Position numbers and translations under genes: made by a program
Notes under the pieces: model-generated
What the model saw: the letters and a program-made list of their open reading frames with translations, nothing else
Database searches by the model: none
What the model was told of the DNA's origin: nothing
Origin: Trichobilharzia szidati
Taxonomy: Eukaryota > Platyhelminthes > Trematoda > Strigeidida > Schistosomatidae
Direction: 5' to 3'
Assembly: GCA_944472155.2 (NCBI GenBank)
Contig: OX235273.1
Coordinates: 85,554,793-85,618,792, forward strand
DNA: 64,000 nucleotides
Shown here: in pieces, positions 20,886 through 33,295 of the stretch
How positions within the stretch are numbered: the stretch's first letter is position 1
Layout of the letters: the number at the start of each line of letters is the position of its first letter

Positions 20886-22374
20886 ATGTATTTAACTTAT
20901 CTAGTAAGCAATTTGTTCTATTCGACAAACTTTCAAAAGAAATAGGAAAGACTAATAATTCAGAATTTAGATACATGTACTTGTAGGACAGAAAGCTTTC
21001 ATTATTAATTTTGCGCTAATTGACATTTACCGGCATATTTTACCCTCATTAAAAAAAGGTAGTTCATGATACAACTTTTAGATTATGCCACTTAACAATG
21101 AACCAAACAAATCCATGAACAAATTCTGTTAACCCATAGTAGGATAAACAATAAGTGCATTTGAATTTATTCTGAGGTCCTACATACTTTAGAAGGAAAT
21201 AACAATCTTTAGAAGAAATAAATGACACCATTTGTTCGCAATTTGCAGATCCAAGTAAAATTTTTGAATGTACGAAAACTAAGAAGGCTGGTTAAATCTT
21301 TCTTGAGCATATTTTGAATATAAACTCTTATATAAACATCAAGACAAAAACTAACCTTGATCAGCCTTTTCACAGATTTTCATAAGCTGTTGCAATAAGA
21401 GAATAAGAAAGTCTAACGAAGTTTGTTTTCCAATGAAGTAGCGTCATCTGTCAATAATTCGGAATTTTAGATGACTAGAGGTAATAGACAAGAAGCTCTG
21501 AGCTCAGGTTTCATGCTTTCCGGAACCTATCTGTAAAGCGAGTCCTCAATCTCGAAATCAAATGAAGCTCCGTAATAGGTCCGAACCTACACCATACAGT
21601 GCTGCTGTCAAAGACTTAACGGCTGATCTATTTGGGCTTAAGACTAATCTCCTGTAAGATATACTGGTGGGTCACTAGAAAGTTAACAATACTAAGGACT
21701 AGATGCATGACACTGATTACTCACTAGTGACTAATCGGTGTATCACTTATGAATGAACGTAAAAGAAATGTTGTCAGCCTATTCAAATACGTCGAAATAA
21801 ATGTATCCAAATACCAGTTCACTCTGTGTAGCATACGACTCCTCGGTATTTCAAACAACAAAATGCAACAGACGTTAAATTCATTGATTAGTCATTAGGG
21901 GATTACTAATGTCATATGTCTAGTCATCAATGTTGACATTGTCTCAATTATCAGTCAACTTTGGAACGAACACTGAAGTGTATTCTGAATTTATGCTAGA
22001 AAGTTGAAGACAATCATCAGGAAGCCCTCGATCTGGGTTCGACTCACAGTGGTCCTCGTCCACAAGCTGCATATGCGATTTGGAAGAAATTGTTTTCCCT
22101 TCTATCATCCGAACCCACCACATTCATAGAAGTTACCACTAACCTATACGGACCTATGGTTGATTGAAGACACACGACATTTTGCTGTCCTATTTAAATA
22201 TGTTAGAATGAATGTGTTTTAATACTAGTTCACTCATAATCCTTTGTCTTTTTGACAACTTAGCATCGTGTCATTTGCTATCAGTCTGAAACTTAAATTT
22301 GTATTAGTTGTCTGTGGATCTTTCTACTGACCGTTTCTTGAATTCACTTCTACTTTCGACTGTGTACCTAGATG
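20886..22374. other. Stretch present in A and missing from B
   Basis: A 50-bp direct repeat (20,980-21,029 and 22,615-22,664) brackets 1.6 kb that B lacks. Inside is a possible tRNA-like box (ctgggttcgactca at about 22,032). No gene was seen before the CR1-like fragment. Confidence 0.4.
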
Positions 22375-22755
22375 TCACTTGCTAAATAAGCTCTCGATGA
22401 CACAAACTGAGTCCTGGGTCACAAACTGGTTGCATTCCTACTTCTCAAGCAGAATGCAGTACACTGTATACAAAGGTAAATCCTCCTCTGCTGTGTTCAC
22501 TGAAGCTGGTGTCCACCAAGGTGCTGTACTATCCTGCAATTCTCTTTTCTTTCTTTCTGCATAACTTACCATCTTCAAATGACATTAATTTTGTTAAATA
22601 TGCTGACAACCTGACTTGTAGAACAGAAAGCTTTCATTATTAAGTTTGCGCTAATTGACATTTATCAGCAAGTCAGAAATTAAATATCTTGGCCTCATTC
22701 ACTCTGCTGATCTTTCCTGGTCGTCTCATACCTTGATGATTTCTAAGAAAACATT
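22375..22755 (+). pseudogene. CR1-like non-LTR RT fragment, palm region (unit A)
   Basis: It encodes LLNKLSMTQTESWVTNWLHSYFSSRMQ, then AGVHQGAVLSCNSLFF, then NFVKYADNLTC, where the family has GVPQGAVLSP...LF and YADDLT. A short connection KSEIKYLG-like part follows at 22,670-22,740. One catalytic Asp is Asn. Unit B lacks this palm part but keeps the downstream half at 45,290-46,300. Confidence 0.65.
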
Positions 22756-22913
22756 TTAGTGAATACAAAGTAAATAAATTAGTGTAATGAAAGATATCAT
22801 TCAAAAGAAATAACATATCATATATATCACCAAAGAAGTTCAAATTTGACATTTTGAAAAAATTAGACATTCGCTAAATGATTTTAAAATAAATTAAAAG
22901 CATCTCAGAAAAA

Positions 22914-25900
22914 GAACGTAGAGCGTATACCGTTTACTATGAGCTTATTGTCAGTCTTTTTTACGCTGAAAACTAGCAGTACAACACTTGGTAATCCATG
23001 CCCATTTTCTCTGTCATATGTAAATATAATTCTGTGTCTGATTTTTAACTTGCCTAATCACTATTTATTATTTTTCTGGTAGAAAATAATTAATTATAAA
23101 CACCATGATCATATAATTAAATAAAATGAGTAGTATGTTACCAAATTCCTGATGTCAACAAAAGATCCATGTGTTTCTACATTTCTTGTTATCTTTTTGA
23201 TTCTAAATATAATTCTCTGATTCAATTTTGAATTATTAGTTTATTTTAATTTTTATAAGCAAATAACAGCATTACTTTCAGGTAGTATCCATAGAAAGAC
23301 ACATCAAACTAAATTAAAATGTGTGGAAGAGTTAATAAAAAAGAAAGTTTCAATGTTCACTGGAGTTTCACCTAATTCTTTCTGATAAGAATCTATCAAC
23401 GCATGTATCAGTTTAGAATAAAAACAGTTTTCCTATTGAAAAATGAGAGAGTGACTTCATTTCACCCAGTAACATGACAGTGACAAAATTGAAACATTTA
23501 AGTGTTATCGAATAACTGACTGGTGGTAGATCATTTCATTGACTATCTATTTATTACCGTTCTTTATACAAACATACTAGGCTAAGCTTTTCTACTTAAG
23601 CTTTAGAAACGAGCACCAAAAGAAGAAGAAGACTATTCGGCGCTTGCAAATTACCAGAAAAACTTAAGAATTGTGAAATGTGTATGCTATCTGAGATCAA
23701 AATTTTAACAACTACAATTAATGGATTATTTTCGATACAAAACTTTAGCTATTAGACGTTCTACTTGTAAGTGAACTCACTTCTTTCAGAAACATACTTA
23801 AAGTGTTACCTTACAGTTTGGTGAGAAGATGTTTCATAAAACTTTTATGGCATGCAGTTTGACTAGAAACATTACCGCGTTAATTGAACACTCAGGTATA
23901 TTAAGAGATAAATAGTTACATCTGTAAAAGTGTAAAAATTGCAGCTTTCACAACAGCACTCAGAATAGAAGTGAATGAAACCAGCATTCTTACGCTACTC
24001 ATAAATTCAAGTTGAGAATATATTAGGCATAGGTCGTTTCATAAAAGTACAGAAGAATTAGGATATTTGGATAAGAATATGAACGTAGTTACTGGTGGGT
24101 CGACATGTTCCTGCTAACAAGTACATAGAATTTCGAAAAGGCAAAGACCAAACACATGTGTTAGGAGTGTGTAATATTTCTGTATTTTTAGAGTTTCCGT
24201 TTATGAAAGGTATAATTTACTTATTAAATAAGTGTTAGTGAAAACTGCATTTTACACAGAACGTGTTATACGCGAATGTTTAGCGTATTATTTGAGATTT
24301 TGTTAATTTATTATTCAAAGGATTACTGACTTATTTATTCAGTTCAATTTTTTTTAAAATTATGTATTTGAAAGAAACAGAATAAACATTTTTATAATAA
24401 AGGATTTTATATCTCTCAATGAATGAAATCAAAACGAATGGAAAGAATTCGAAGTAACCAAATAATTATGTTACAACACTAATAGTGTATTAGATACTGT
24501 TTTACATTTATTGGGAAATACAAAATCCTTTATTATAAAAATGTTTCTTCTGTTTCTTTCAAATATATAATTTTAAAAAAAATTTAACTGAACAAATAAG
24601 TCAGTAATCCTTTGAATAATAAATTAACAAAATCTCAAATAATACGCTAAACATTCGCGTATAACACGTTCTGTGTAAAATGCAGTTTTCACTAACACTT
24701 ATTTAATAAGTAAATTATACCTTTCATAAACGGAAACTCTAAAAATACAGAAATATTACACACTCCTAACACATGTGTTTGGTCTTTGCCTTTTCGAAAT
24801 TCTATGTACTTGTTAGCAGGAACATGTCGACCCACCAGTAACTACGTTCACACTTTTATCCAAATGTCCTAATTCTTCTATAGTTTTATGAAACGACTTT
24901 TGCCTAATATATTCTCAAATTGAATTTATGAGTAGCGTAAGAATGCTGGTTTCATTCACTTCTATTCTGAGTGCTGTTGTGAAAGCTGCAATTTTTACAC
25001 TTTTACAGATGTAACTATTTATCTCTTAATATACCTGAGTGTTCAATTAACGCGGTAATGTTTCTAGTCAAACTGCATGCCATAAAAGTTTTATGAAACA
25101 TCTTCTCACCAAACTGTAAGGTAACACTTTAAGTATGTTTCTGAAAGAAGTGAGTTCACTTACAAGTAGAACGTCTAATAGCTAAAGTTTTGTATCGAAA
25201 ATAATCCATTAATTGTAGTTGTTAAAATTTTGATCTCAGATAGCATACACATTTGACAATTCTTAAGTTTTTCTGGTAATTTGTAAACACCGATTATTCT
25301 TCTTCTTCTTTTGATGCTCGTTTCTAAAGCTTAAGTAGAAAAACTCAGCCTAGTATGTTTGTATAAAAAACGGTAATAAATAGATAGTCAATGAAATGAT
25401 CTACCACCAGTCAGTTATTCGATAACACTTAAATGTTTCAATTTTGTCACTGTCATGTTACTGGGTGAAATGAAGTCACTCTCTCATTTTTCAATAGGAA
25501 AACTGTTTTTATTCTAAACTGATACATGCGTTGATAGATTCTCATCAGAAAGAATTAGGTGAAACTCTATTGAACATTGAAACTTTCTTTTTTATTAACT
25601 CTTCCACACATTTTAATTTAGTTTGATGTGTCTTTCTATGGATACTACCTGAAAGTAATGCTGTTATTTGCTTATAAAAATTAAAATAAACTAATAATTC
25701 GAAATTTAATCAGAGAATTATATTTAGAATCAAAAAGATAACAAGAAATGTAGAAACACATGGATCTTTTGTTGACATCACGAATTCGGTATCATACTGC
25801 TTATTTTACTTAATTATATGATCATGGTGTTTATAATTAATTATTTTCTACCAGAAAAATATTAAGTAGTGTTTAGGCAAGTAAAAAAATCAGACACAGA

Positions 25901-26017
25901 ATTATATTTACATATGACATGGAAAATGGGCATGGATTACCAAGTGTTGTACTGCTAGTTTTCAGCGTAAAAAAGATTGACAATAAGCTCATAGTAAACG
26001 GTATACGCTCTACGTTC
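22914..26017. repeat. 3.1-kb near-perfect palindrome (unit A)
   Basis: Left arm 22,914-24,425 and right arm 24,505-26,017 are reverse complements over about 1.5 kb, with a 79-bp loop. The outer ends are gaacgtagagcgtatacc and its complement. No protein could be read in either arm. Differences specific to unit A occur on both arms (for example gagataaatag near 23,905 and its complement near 25,020), so the arms are kept alike by exchange. No clear target duplication flanks it, so whether it is a foldback transposon or an inverted duplication is open. Confidence 0.92.
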
Positions 26018-26761
26018 TATTTGTATGCAGCTTTGAAATCCTCATGAGACTTAATCTATCTAGACAAATTAATTTGTTATGAAGTTAAACATAAGTCATA
26101 AAAGTTCCTTTTCATAGCAAAACCTAAAGGTTTTTTCTCCTTGACAGTTTTTGATATACTTAAGTTTAAGCGTTACTTAGAATTTTAATCATGAATGACT
26201 CGCATAACAGACTCTGGGAAATATCCAATGGAATATATGCTAAATAGGTGTTCGTAACAGTATAATTCAAATCTCATTTTGTGATTGGTATACTCTGTTC
26301 AACAAATAGTGAAATAAACTCTTAGTGAAATCAACAAAGTAAGAAACATTTCATGAATACTGTCGATCAAACCATCTGAGAACCTTTTTGAGGTAATTGA
26401 AGTCAATTAAGACAATAACTGTTAAAACTACAGTGCAACTATCAACAGTATCCTCGAACAAATGTCAACTAGTTTTTTCTTAAGATATTGAGAATAGTTT
26501 TGCTTCAGTATTCATGTGACATTCAAAATATCTTGAACCTTAATGATGCGATGTACACGGTCACATATATTAAGATTCAGGTAACTGCAAATGAGTACTA
26601 CTACAATACACAGCTAAAGTTAGCCTGTACCATCTGAAAAGGTAATATGAAATTTTTAGAAGTTAATTTAATTTGGATTTTCCCATCGACAGATTGAACC
26701 GAAGAGCTCGATCTCAGGCTAACATGTCGTCTCCATGTGGAGAGGCCACCTTACGTTATGT
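26018..26761. other. Highly conserved unit sequence with no gene
   Basis: About 620 bp here differ from B 49,898-50,520 at only a handful of places (about 1 percent), much less than elsewhere. No coding frame was found. Its similarity is best explained by recent exchange spreading from the palindrome. Confidence 0.4.
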
Positions 26762-27031
26762 CAATTGGTGAGCGGTGACTAACAGTGGAATTCAGGATGT
26801 ACATTTCTTCTTGTTTAGGATTTGTTAGATGGATGTTCCTCTATTCCTCAGTGAGTGATGATGTTCCCACCGAGCTTTGTTCCTAGTGTTCATAGTTTTA
26901 AATCCTGTAGTACTATCCACTGGACCACTTGGACGACGAAAACAGGGATTGCATATTCGTACAAATGACGGGTCCCAAATAAGATGAAAAGCGCATCCGG
27001 GATTCCACTGCTTGTCATCATCCACCAATTG
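26762..27031 (+). mobile_element. SM-alpha-like hammerhead SINE (unit A)
   Basis: 270 bp bounded by imperfect 38-bp inverted ends starting caattggtg. The right part reads tgacgggtcccaaataagatgaaaagcgcatccgg, then gattccactgc, which is the order of the schistosome SM-alpha hammerhead. The CUGAUGA box is degraded and stem II is mispaired, so cleavage is unlikely. The inverted ends correspond to stem I strands. Confidence 0.65.
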
Positions 27032-27589
27032 ACTTTTTACACTTTAATTTGCCACTTCACAGTGAAGTACAATGTATTTTATTCTATTTCTCATTGGGAA
27101 TAATAAAGCGGCAGGTGCAGCGAATAAAATTTTCTTTTCGACGATGTCATCAACTAGGCTGTACATTGGTGTATTTATAATAAATGGGTGGAAACAATGC
27201 AGAATAATTTCCGGTCAAGGGTTAAATTAGTAAAATTACAACTAGGAACTGAAATGCCATGATAAACAGGAGGACGGATTAAACTCAAACACAAACAAAG
27301 TAGCATCATAATTACTTAGAAGATATACATATTTTGCAATCAGGGGTTAGAAATGTAGAAATATCCAAATTATACAGGATGTTTGAATGAAAATCTTGTG
27401 GGATAGTAACTAGTGTGACGATCAGGGTTTAAATATCTAGAATTATTAATAAAATGACAATTTAGACAGGTACTTCGGCTATGAAAATATGGTAGTGTAA
27501 ATAGGGATAAATGAAAACATAAAAATTTCATGGATAAACAGGAAGTTTGGATAAAAAAGGCAATTGGATAGTCATTATTAAAAAAACTA
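27032..27589. other. Unit sequence without a recognised gene
   Basis: Several near-repeated phrases occur (aggaggacggat, aaacaggaagtttggata), but no gene. The B counterpart is 50,925-51,395, with internal losses. Confidence 0.3.
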
Positions 27590-27850
27590 CCTCTTTATGA
27601 TGGCCATGGCAGGGACAACGGTTGGACGTATTTCTTTTGGATACATAGCGCGGATTTGAGCTTTAGGATGACTAGTGCCTTGGCTATACCCAGATGTCTT
27701 AATTTTACTCCCTTTGATAGGTATAATCGAATGTTGTATATTGTTTTGAAGGATGTTTCCAATGGCGCTGAACGTTCTGAATTAACCAGATGTTCTGTCA
27801 CTGTTCTGAACTATATACACCTTTTAGTTCTCCTCTTTCTCATTCTGAAA
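27590..27850 (-). pseudogene. Penelope-like endonuclease C-terminal remnant (unit A)
   Basis: Minus-strand ALCIQKKYVQPLSLPWPS closely matches ALCVQKKQVQPLLLPWPS at the end of the unit C PLE endonuclease. An upstream KTIYNI matches its SIIYRV. The rest is degraded. It is a separate, older insertion. Confidence 0.6.
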
Positions 27851-28654
27851 TGAAGGACTAGAATTATGAGGCTGATATTTTATCATGTTAACCGTATGAA
27901 AATTAGCACCATGAGTGTTTATGAATTTCTAGTCAGTGATGAAATAAATCGACGAATACTGGTTTCCTTATGACAAATATGCTAAAAGCCGCTGTATTAG
28001 GCAAAGTTGTGGAAAGATTTGGTGACATTAACCATCAGAAATTATTATCGGGTGAATAATTCCGAAAACCTAGAAACCATTGAGTGTAGATAAATTTCCT
28101 ATTAATTTATCTTTCAGTGAAATAGATCATTTTTAACTCACCTTTCTAGGAAGTCAATAATTAACTGCTGCTTACAAATATAACTACCAAAAGCCATCAT
28201 AAAAATCCTTCAGCTTGTCAGGTTCCATATTGAGTTTCTCCAAATTAATAAGCGATTTTTGTTTTCATATTGTGAAAAAATGGATGATGGACAAACGGAA
28301 TGAGTGATCAAATTATTGTTGCAGTATTATTATTGTTATCAATAACAGCTTTATTCTGAACAACATTTTCATATGCAATACAGTATTTTCAGTTTGGTTT
28401 TGTCTACCACTTATACTGAATCTTCAAGTGAAACAGTAACCCATAGAATATCATTCGATGCGCTCTTGTTCTATCTGCGACATGCTACGAATCCGACGTA
28501 TCCATCCCTTCAAAACACACCAAGTGGCATGTCAAAAGCGACTGAAAAATGCACTTGAGTGCAGATAGTTCTTCAAAGGCATAAGATTAAATAGGTGGTC
28601 AAAGTTCAGCACAATAGTTTTGTGAAAAATTAGGTAGCGCAGCGCCACCCTCAC
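27851..28654. other. Unit sequence without a recognised gene
   Basis: An ATG frame at 28,373-28,558 is broken in B (no ATG and an internal TGA), so it is not called. Nothing else was recognised. Confidence 0.3.
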
Positions 28655-29090
28655 TTTAATTTCCGCTTGATCAATCTGTTAACTCTGGCATCCTAGCTTT
28701 ATTTCTGTATTGCTCCCTCTTAGTCTTTTCTGGGCTACTGACAAATAAACTATATCACATTGCGAACGGTATTAAAGGTTGTCACTAGGGCTTGTAGTGT
28801 GCCAGTAGGTCAGCTCGTTTCCAGTGTAGTCAACAGACACCTGAACTCATGTGGAAAATGGTCCATATCCATTCTGTCTCACTCTCAACACCGTATATAT
28901 TCACAAGCCTTCCCATGCATCTCAGCAGGAAGGAATGGTGGTCATTGTAAAAGATTGTATGCTCGCACAACCAAGCACAAAAACACTCAACGATACCCTA
29001 TTTGGCTCACTTCAATCCACTCGAATTTCGGCCATCTACTCGGGTGAATTGGAGAGACAGAGAATTGAATGCGTCATCTGCTAATCATAC
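28655..29090 (+). pseudogene. CR1-like non-LTR C-terminal fragment (unit A)
   Basis: The frame reads ITLRTVLKVVTRACSVPVGQL, VNRHLNSCGKWSISILSHSQHRIYS, then KRLYARTTKHKNTQRYP. This is the C-terminal region of the same family as 45,540-45,810 (LLRRMLKLVSRVSNVPLNQL). It is cut near 29,000, whereas the B copy runs on to an (att)n end. Confidence 0.65.
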
Positions 29091-30019
29091 AATGTGAAGT
29101 GAAGATTTACAATGATTCCTTTTGGAAGTGAAAGAGACGAATGAGTTGGTAATCCCAAACACATGCATATTTCAGCTTTTTTCTAGACTCACCATAGCTA
29201 ACGACCAAGTGCTTTTTTAGTTTCCTTTCTCATCAATTTACTACTTAAACAGTAAATGTAAATGAAATCAATTCTGCATACATATATACATATAACGGGA
29301 AGAACATAAATAAAAAAACTCTTAAATACTATGATAGAAAATCTGTGATAACAAAAAACAATTTCCCATTATACAGTAGCTCGCTCTGAGAAATGAGAAC
29401 AACACTCGAGTTGTTGTCAGTATGATTTGAATTAGAACAGTTTCGCAATTGATGAGAAAAAAGTAGAGTCTATTTATATAAGTGATTGATAAAATAAACT
29501 AATTTGATCAAAGAACTAAAGGAGAAAACGACAATCAGGAGGGAATAGCTTTGGTTTCCATTCATACAAGAAATGAATACATTTCATGTCACGAAATGCA
29601 ACCGCCTTCTTCAAATCAGATGCAAATGAGTGCAAGTTGAGATTAGTTTAGCAGAAATATTTTACTTTACTGAAATTCAAAGCAAACGACACACTTAAGA
29701 GATTATTGACTGTGTTGTTTTTCAGAAGAATTACAATTAATGGAAGTCCACTTAATTGCAGTCAGAATGGTTTGTTTGTTTGTATTTTGGCTTGTATTCC
29801 AAACTCTATTGCATTCACATACAATCTCTGTGCCTATACAAAACCTTATTTCAAACAAACACTTTACAATAACAAGTTCATTCGTTCAATTTGCACATTT
29901 TCCTGTCTGATATTTTGTATTTCCTTGTTATATTTTAATATTTATCTGACTTCTGAAAACAACATTTTATGGCTTTGTCAGTGCTGGTTTGCCAGGCTTT
30001 GATTAATTACCACTTAGAT
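29091..30019. other. Unit sequence without a recognised gene
   Basis: A hydrophobic frame at 29,706-30,002 follows an acceptor-like ttgtttttcag. It lacks an ATG start, and the B version is shorter (ends at 54,452) with scattered changes. I do not call it. Confidence 0.3.
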
Positions 30020-30140
30020 CACGAAGTGATATCAGTTTGACAACCACTTAAAATCAAAGACCACTGGACAGGTGTTTTGTCCTAGTCTGGAACTCTTAGA
30101 TAGTACACATCCATAAAGTCACCCGCAGACCAAATCCAAG
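30020..30140 (-). repeat. Degenerate hammerhead-SINE fragment
   Basis: It shares gaccactggacaggtgttttgtcctagtctggaactctt with the ribozyme part of the family in minus orientation. The GAAA box is now AAAA. In B the same place (54,530-54,560) keeps only a few bases. Confidence 0.5.
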
Positions 30141-30382
30141 CTGTTTATTTTTCGAGGTGGACCTGTTGGTCTTTCAGCTACTGGGAGGGAATTCGCTGAC
30201 GCATGATTTCTAATCTCTCTTTCTGTGCATACTGTTTCCTCAATCGGCCTCTGTATATTCAAAATGACTTCAGTTATTTCATGTACTAGACCACCATCTT
30301 CTCATATCCTTGAAACAAACGTTCTACGTCACACGAATAAATCTAATCATTTCCTTAGAGAAATATATTTGACTGTTTCGTT

Positions 30383-30640
30383 ATAATATTATGTTCCTCA
30401 TTATCTATTTTCTGACTTTATTCATAAACTACGAAAATGGATATTTGACAAACCTGCGTCTTTGTGGTATGTTTGATCAAGTCAAAATTTACAATAGTGT
30501 GTTGAAGCATCCACCTATGAATTACGAATTCTCTCCATCATGGATAAGAAAGTAGCGTGAAGTACTAGTTTTGTGTGTTGAATTGAAATTTGATACTGAA
30601 AGAGTACAATAATCCATTCAATGTACAAAAGTAGGTGGTT
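30383..30640 (+). pseudogene. Broken copy of the small secreted-protein-like frame (unit A)
   Basis: The counterpart of 54,823-55,065. The first 48 codons from the ATG at 30,391 (MFLIIYFLTLFINYENG, then VKIYNSVLKHPPMNYEFSPS) are open, then CAG has become TAG and the frame shifts. About 230 bp downstream are also missing. Confidence 0.35.
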
Positions 30641-31337
30641 ATGAGTAGGACACCTGAGACCGCATATACTTGTGACAGTAGGTCTCTGTGTTCAAATTTC
30701 ATGATAGTCGCTTTATATCTGTCGTGGCAGTATTTCCCACTTTCCTAACTGTTATTGTAACTATTTTACCTCACTTATCACCATCATTATCTTGGTGTCA
30801 TAATGTAAAAATGTTATTTTGTCTGCCTTTTGTTTAATTGTTGTATTACTGATCATTTTACAGATCTTAAAATTCACAAGTCCTTACTCCGACAGCTAAT
30901 CGCCAATTGCTACTACAATCTTAGTTTTCCATCTGTGGTGTCTTTCCATCTCCGTTAACTCATCTGAACTTGACCTGAAAAATATTTTCACCCTTCTTTT
31001 TGCAATGATTTATTTATTGTGATTTGTTTATTAGTCACATATCTTCTAGTATATTTCACATAGTAAGCCAAAAATGTCCATTGAATTATGGAGAAAACAA
31101 AAGACTATTTAGCAAATAAAACTTTATCTTTCGATGAACTAAAACACTGTGCAATATGATGTGTATTAACTGAAACGCATACTGGGATATACAGTATATA
31201 CATGCATGTATATAGTGTCGTAGTATGTTGTAGTATACGGAATAGTATGTATAACACTTTATGTACAGCTGTCGTCTGAGGAGTTCTACGGAAATTTGAT
31301 AAATTCATAAAATTGGACTTTATTAAACGATGCTTTA
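30641..31337. other. Unit sequence without a recognised gene
   Basis: AT-rich, with a short alternating (ta) stretch near 31,191-31,212. Nothing coding was recognised. Confidence 0.3.
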
Positions 31338-31816
31338 TTTTTAAATTCTTGGTGAGTAATAAATGTTCCAAATTAAAAATTGGTCTGTCTGTAAGAAATT
31401 CTTTCCAATGTATTCTGTTTTATTTCGTCCGCTTCTGATGTAAGATCAGTTTTTAAATACTAATTCCTAGGAGTCTGTTAAAAACATTTGCACTGCTCAA
31501 TGGAGTTACAAATTTTGTAATTACAGGACGAATACTGTTTGTGAGATAAACATTGGGAGCTGAATGTCCTCACAAAATAGCGCGAAAGGGATGATTATGA
31601 TAGTCACTAGTTGTAACAAATCTATACAGTGTAGGTAAGGAAAATAAATAACTCAATTCAAAGTTGTGGAATGTATTTCACGATTAGCTGGATGAAGGTT
31701 AGTATACACCGTGCAGAAGAATAGTCAAGCTGGAGTGAACTGTTTATCTTGAGACTATAAGTGTGTAAAATAAATGAAGTAGAGTCACACCGTAGTGAAT
31801 AATATCACTAATAATC

Positions 31817-32152
31817 ATGGAACTGATCAAGGCATTCTACTAGAACTCAGTCAGCCAGGCAACAGCTTATGGAGGGATTTCATCTAAAGTGGTGACAACC
31901 AGTGGAGTCCATCAGGGATGCAAACTGTACCTAATGCTGTTCATTACAGATGCACTAATGGAATTGTCCTTATGTGACTTCAACGTCTTATGGAGTGAGT
32001 TGTTGCCAGGGGACAATCTTGTTGATTCAGAGTATGAGGGTGATATTGTCCTTCTAGATGAAGACGTGGACAGAATACAGAATCTTCTGAACAGGTTAAG
32101 CACGAATCTTCGAAGGTGTGAAATGCAATTCACGCCTGTTAAATGCAACTGA
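31817..32152 (+). pseudogene. Non-LTR RT fragment (unit B)
   Basis: Same fragment as 480-821. It has GVHQGC and VDSEYEGDIVLLDEDVD (one catalytic Asp changed to Gly), plus a stop in the early part (tag at about 31,841). It differs from A at several codons and shows no sign of constraint. Confidence 0.6.
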
Positions 32153-33295
32153 GATGCTGCAGGAGTGGACTACACTGACTACTAGCTGAAAGATAGGGAG
32201 TGAATTGGTAGAGTGTGTTGACCACTCCACCTTTCTGAGGGGTGTCTGGAGAGAATGTTCTAAACGAATTGAAAACAATTTCACAAAATTTCATGAATAA
32301 GTGTTTAAAATCGGGAAAAAATGCTTCACACAGTTGCAGTAAAGAAGAACGTCCTTATTCCACCACATTTCAAAGCCGATGTAAACAATTCAGAAAATAG
32401 TTGTCGACTAAAGGCAGACATCGTGTTGCTATGGTTAAATTAAAGCAGACTTTAAAATGTAGATAATGCTCATGAGAACATGTTTGTATGTTAGACACAT
32501 CGTATTAACTCCATTTTTATCTAATCTTTCACATGTACTTGCAGTAGCGTGTACACTAGAGAAAACAGAAAGGGTCCTTCAGAAAGGAATCTATGAACAT
32601 GTATGAAACAAACTTGTCGGTAATAGGAACTTTCATTCCACAACCACTTGCATTTCCATGCAACTAACGATGAGCCACACCCTTTGTGTGGGGAACAGAT
32701 AGGTGGAGCTGGGTTCAATTCAGTGACGCAGCAACCAGAAATCTAGAACCCGGACCAATAATCCACGGCTCAGCGTTGGTATTTAGAGTAAGAGCGCAGT
32801 TTATACTATTCGTAGATACATCGGTGACACAGATGATATTGTCAAATCAAACACGACCTTTTGTGTGATAAATACACTATGGAGACAGCATCAATTTCAA
32901 ACTTCACCACAGCTTCTTTTGGAAAGCAAACTTCACTAGTTACCTTCAGAGGTTTTCCAATTCTTCTGTTACTCAGAGATATTGTGCTTGCTTTCTTGGT
33001 GCCATTTACTGAAGCAACACACGTCGTTGATTATAATCTGAATATTTTAGAAGTCCTATGGAAACCGTGATGAAAATTCATGTCCAACAGTGGAATTCAC
33101 AAATGATTACTTTTATTTTAGTTAGTGTCAGTTCGATCAATAACCAGTCAGAATCTGTATGGTTCAAACTGATACGTATCTGTGAGGTAAGCAAATCCAC
33201 ATTCTATGAAGTCATGTTGGATGTTAGGGATGAAGAGAAGCACTGCCTGTTTTATGCTACAGTGTTGTTGACATTGCATAATAATGTTTGTCTGA
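32153..33295. other. Unit sequence without a recognised gene (unit B)
   Basis: Counterpart of 822-1,959. Nothing coding is supported. Confidence 0.3.

Larger units (their letters stand above)
1..31337. repeat. Tandem unit A of a large segmental duplication
   Basis: Position 1 aligns with 31,338 and 56,010, and the sequence then stays colinear for the rest of the window. Without the Gypsy insertion and its target duplication the unit is about 25.9 kb, against 24.7 kb for unit B. By eye the divergence is a few percent but very uneven. The left edge is the window edge, so the true unit boundary is arbitrary. Unit A alone carries the Gypsy element and a 1.95-kb stretch (9,113-11,062) missing from B. 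Confidence 0.92.

Noticed and set aside
22914..26017. Palindromes as an assembly artefact
   Set aside because: They occur in two units with unit-specific variants and unequal arms, which a simple foldback artefact would not create. Read support should still be checked.
29706..30002. 98-codon hydrophobic frame after an acceptor-like site
   Set aside because: No ATG start. The B counterpart is truncated and differs at many residues, and the hydrophobicity follows from AT-rich codons.
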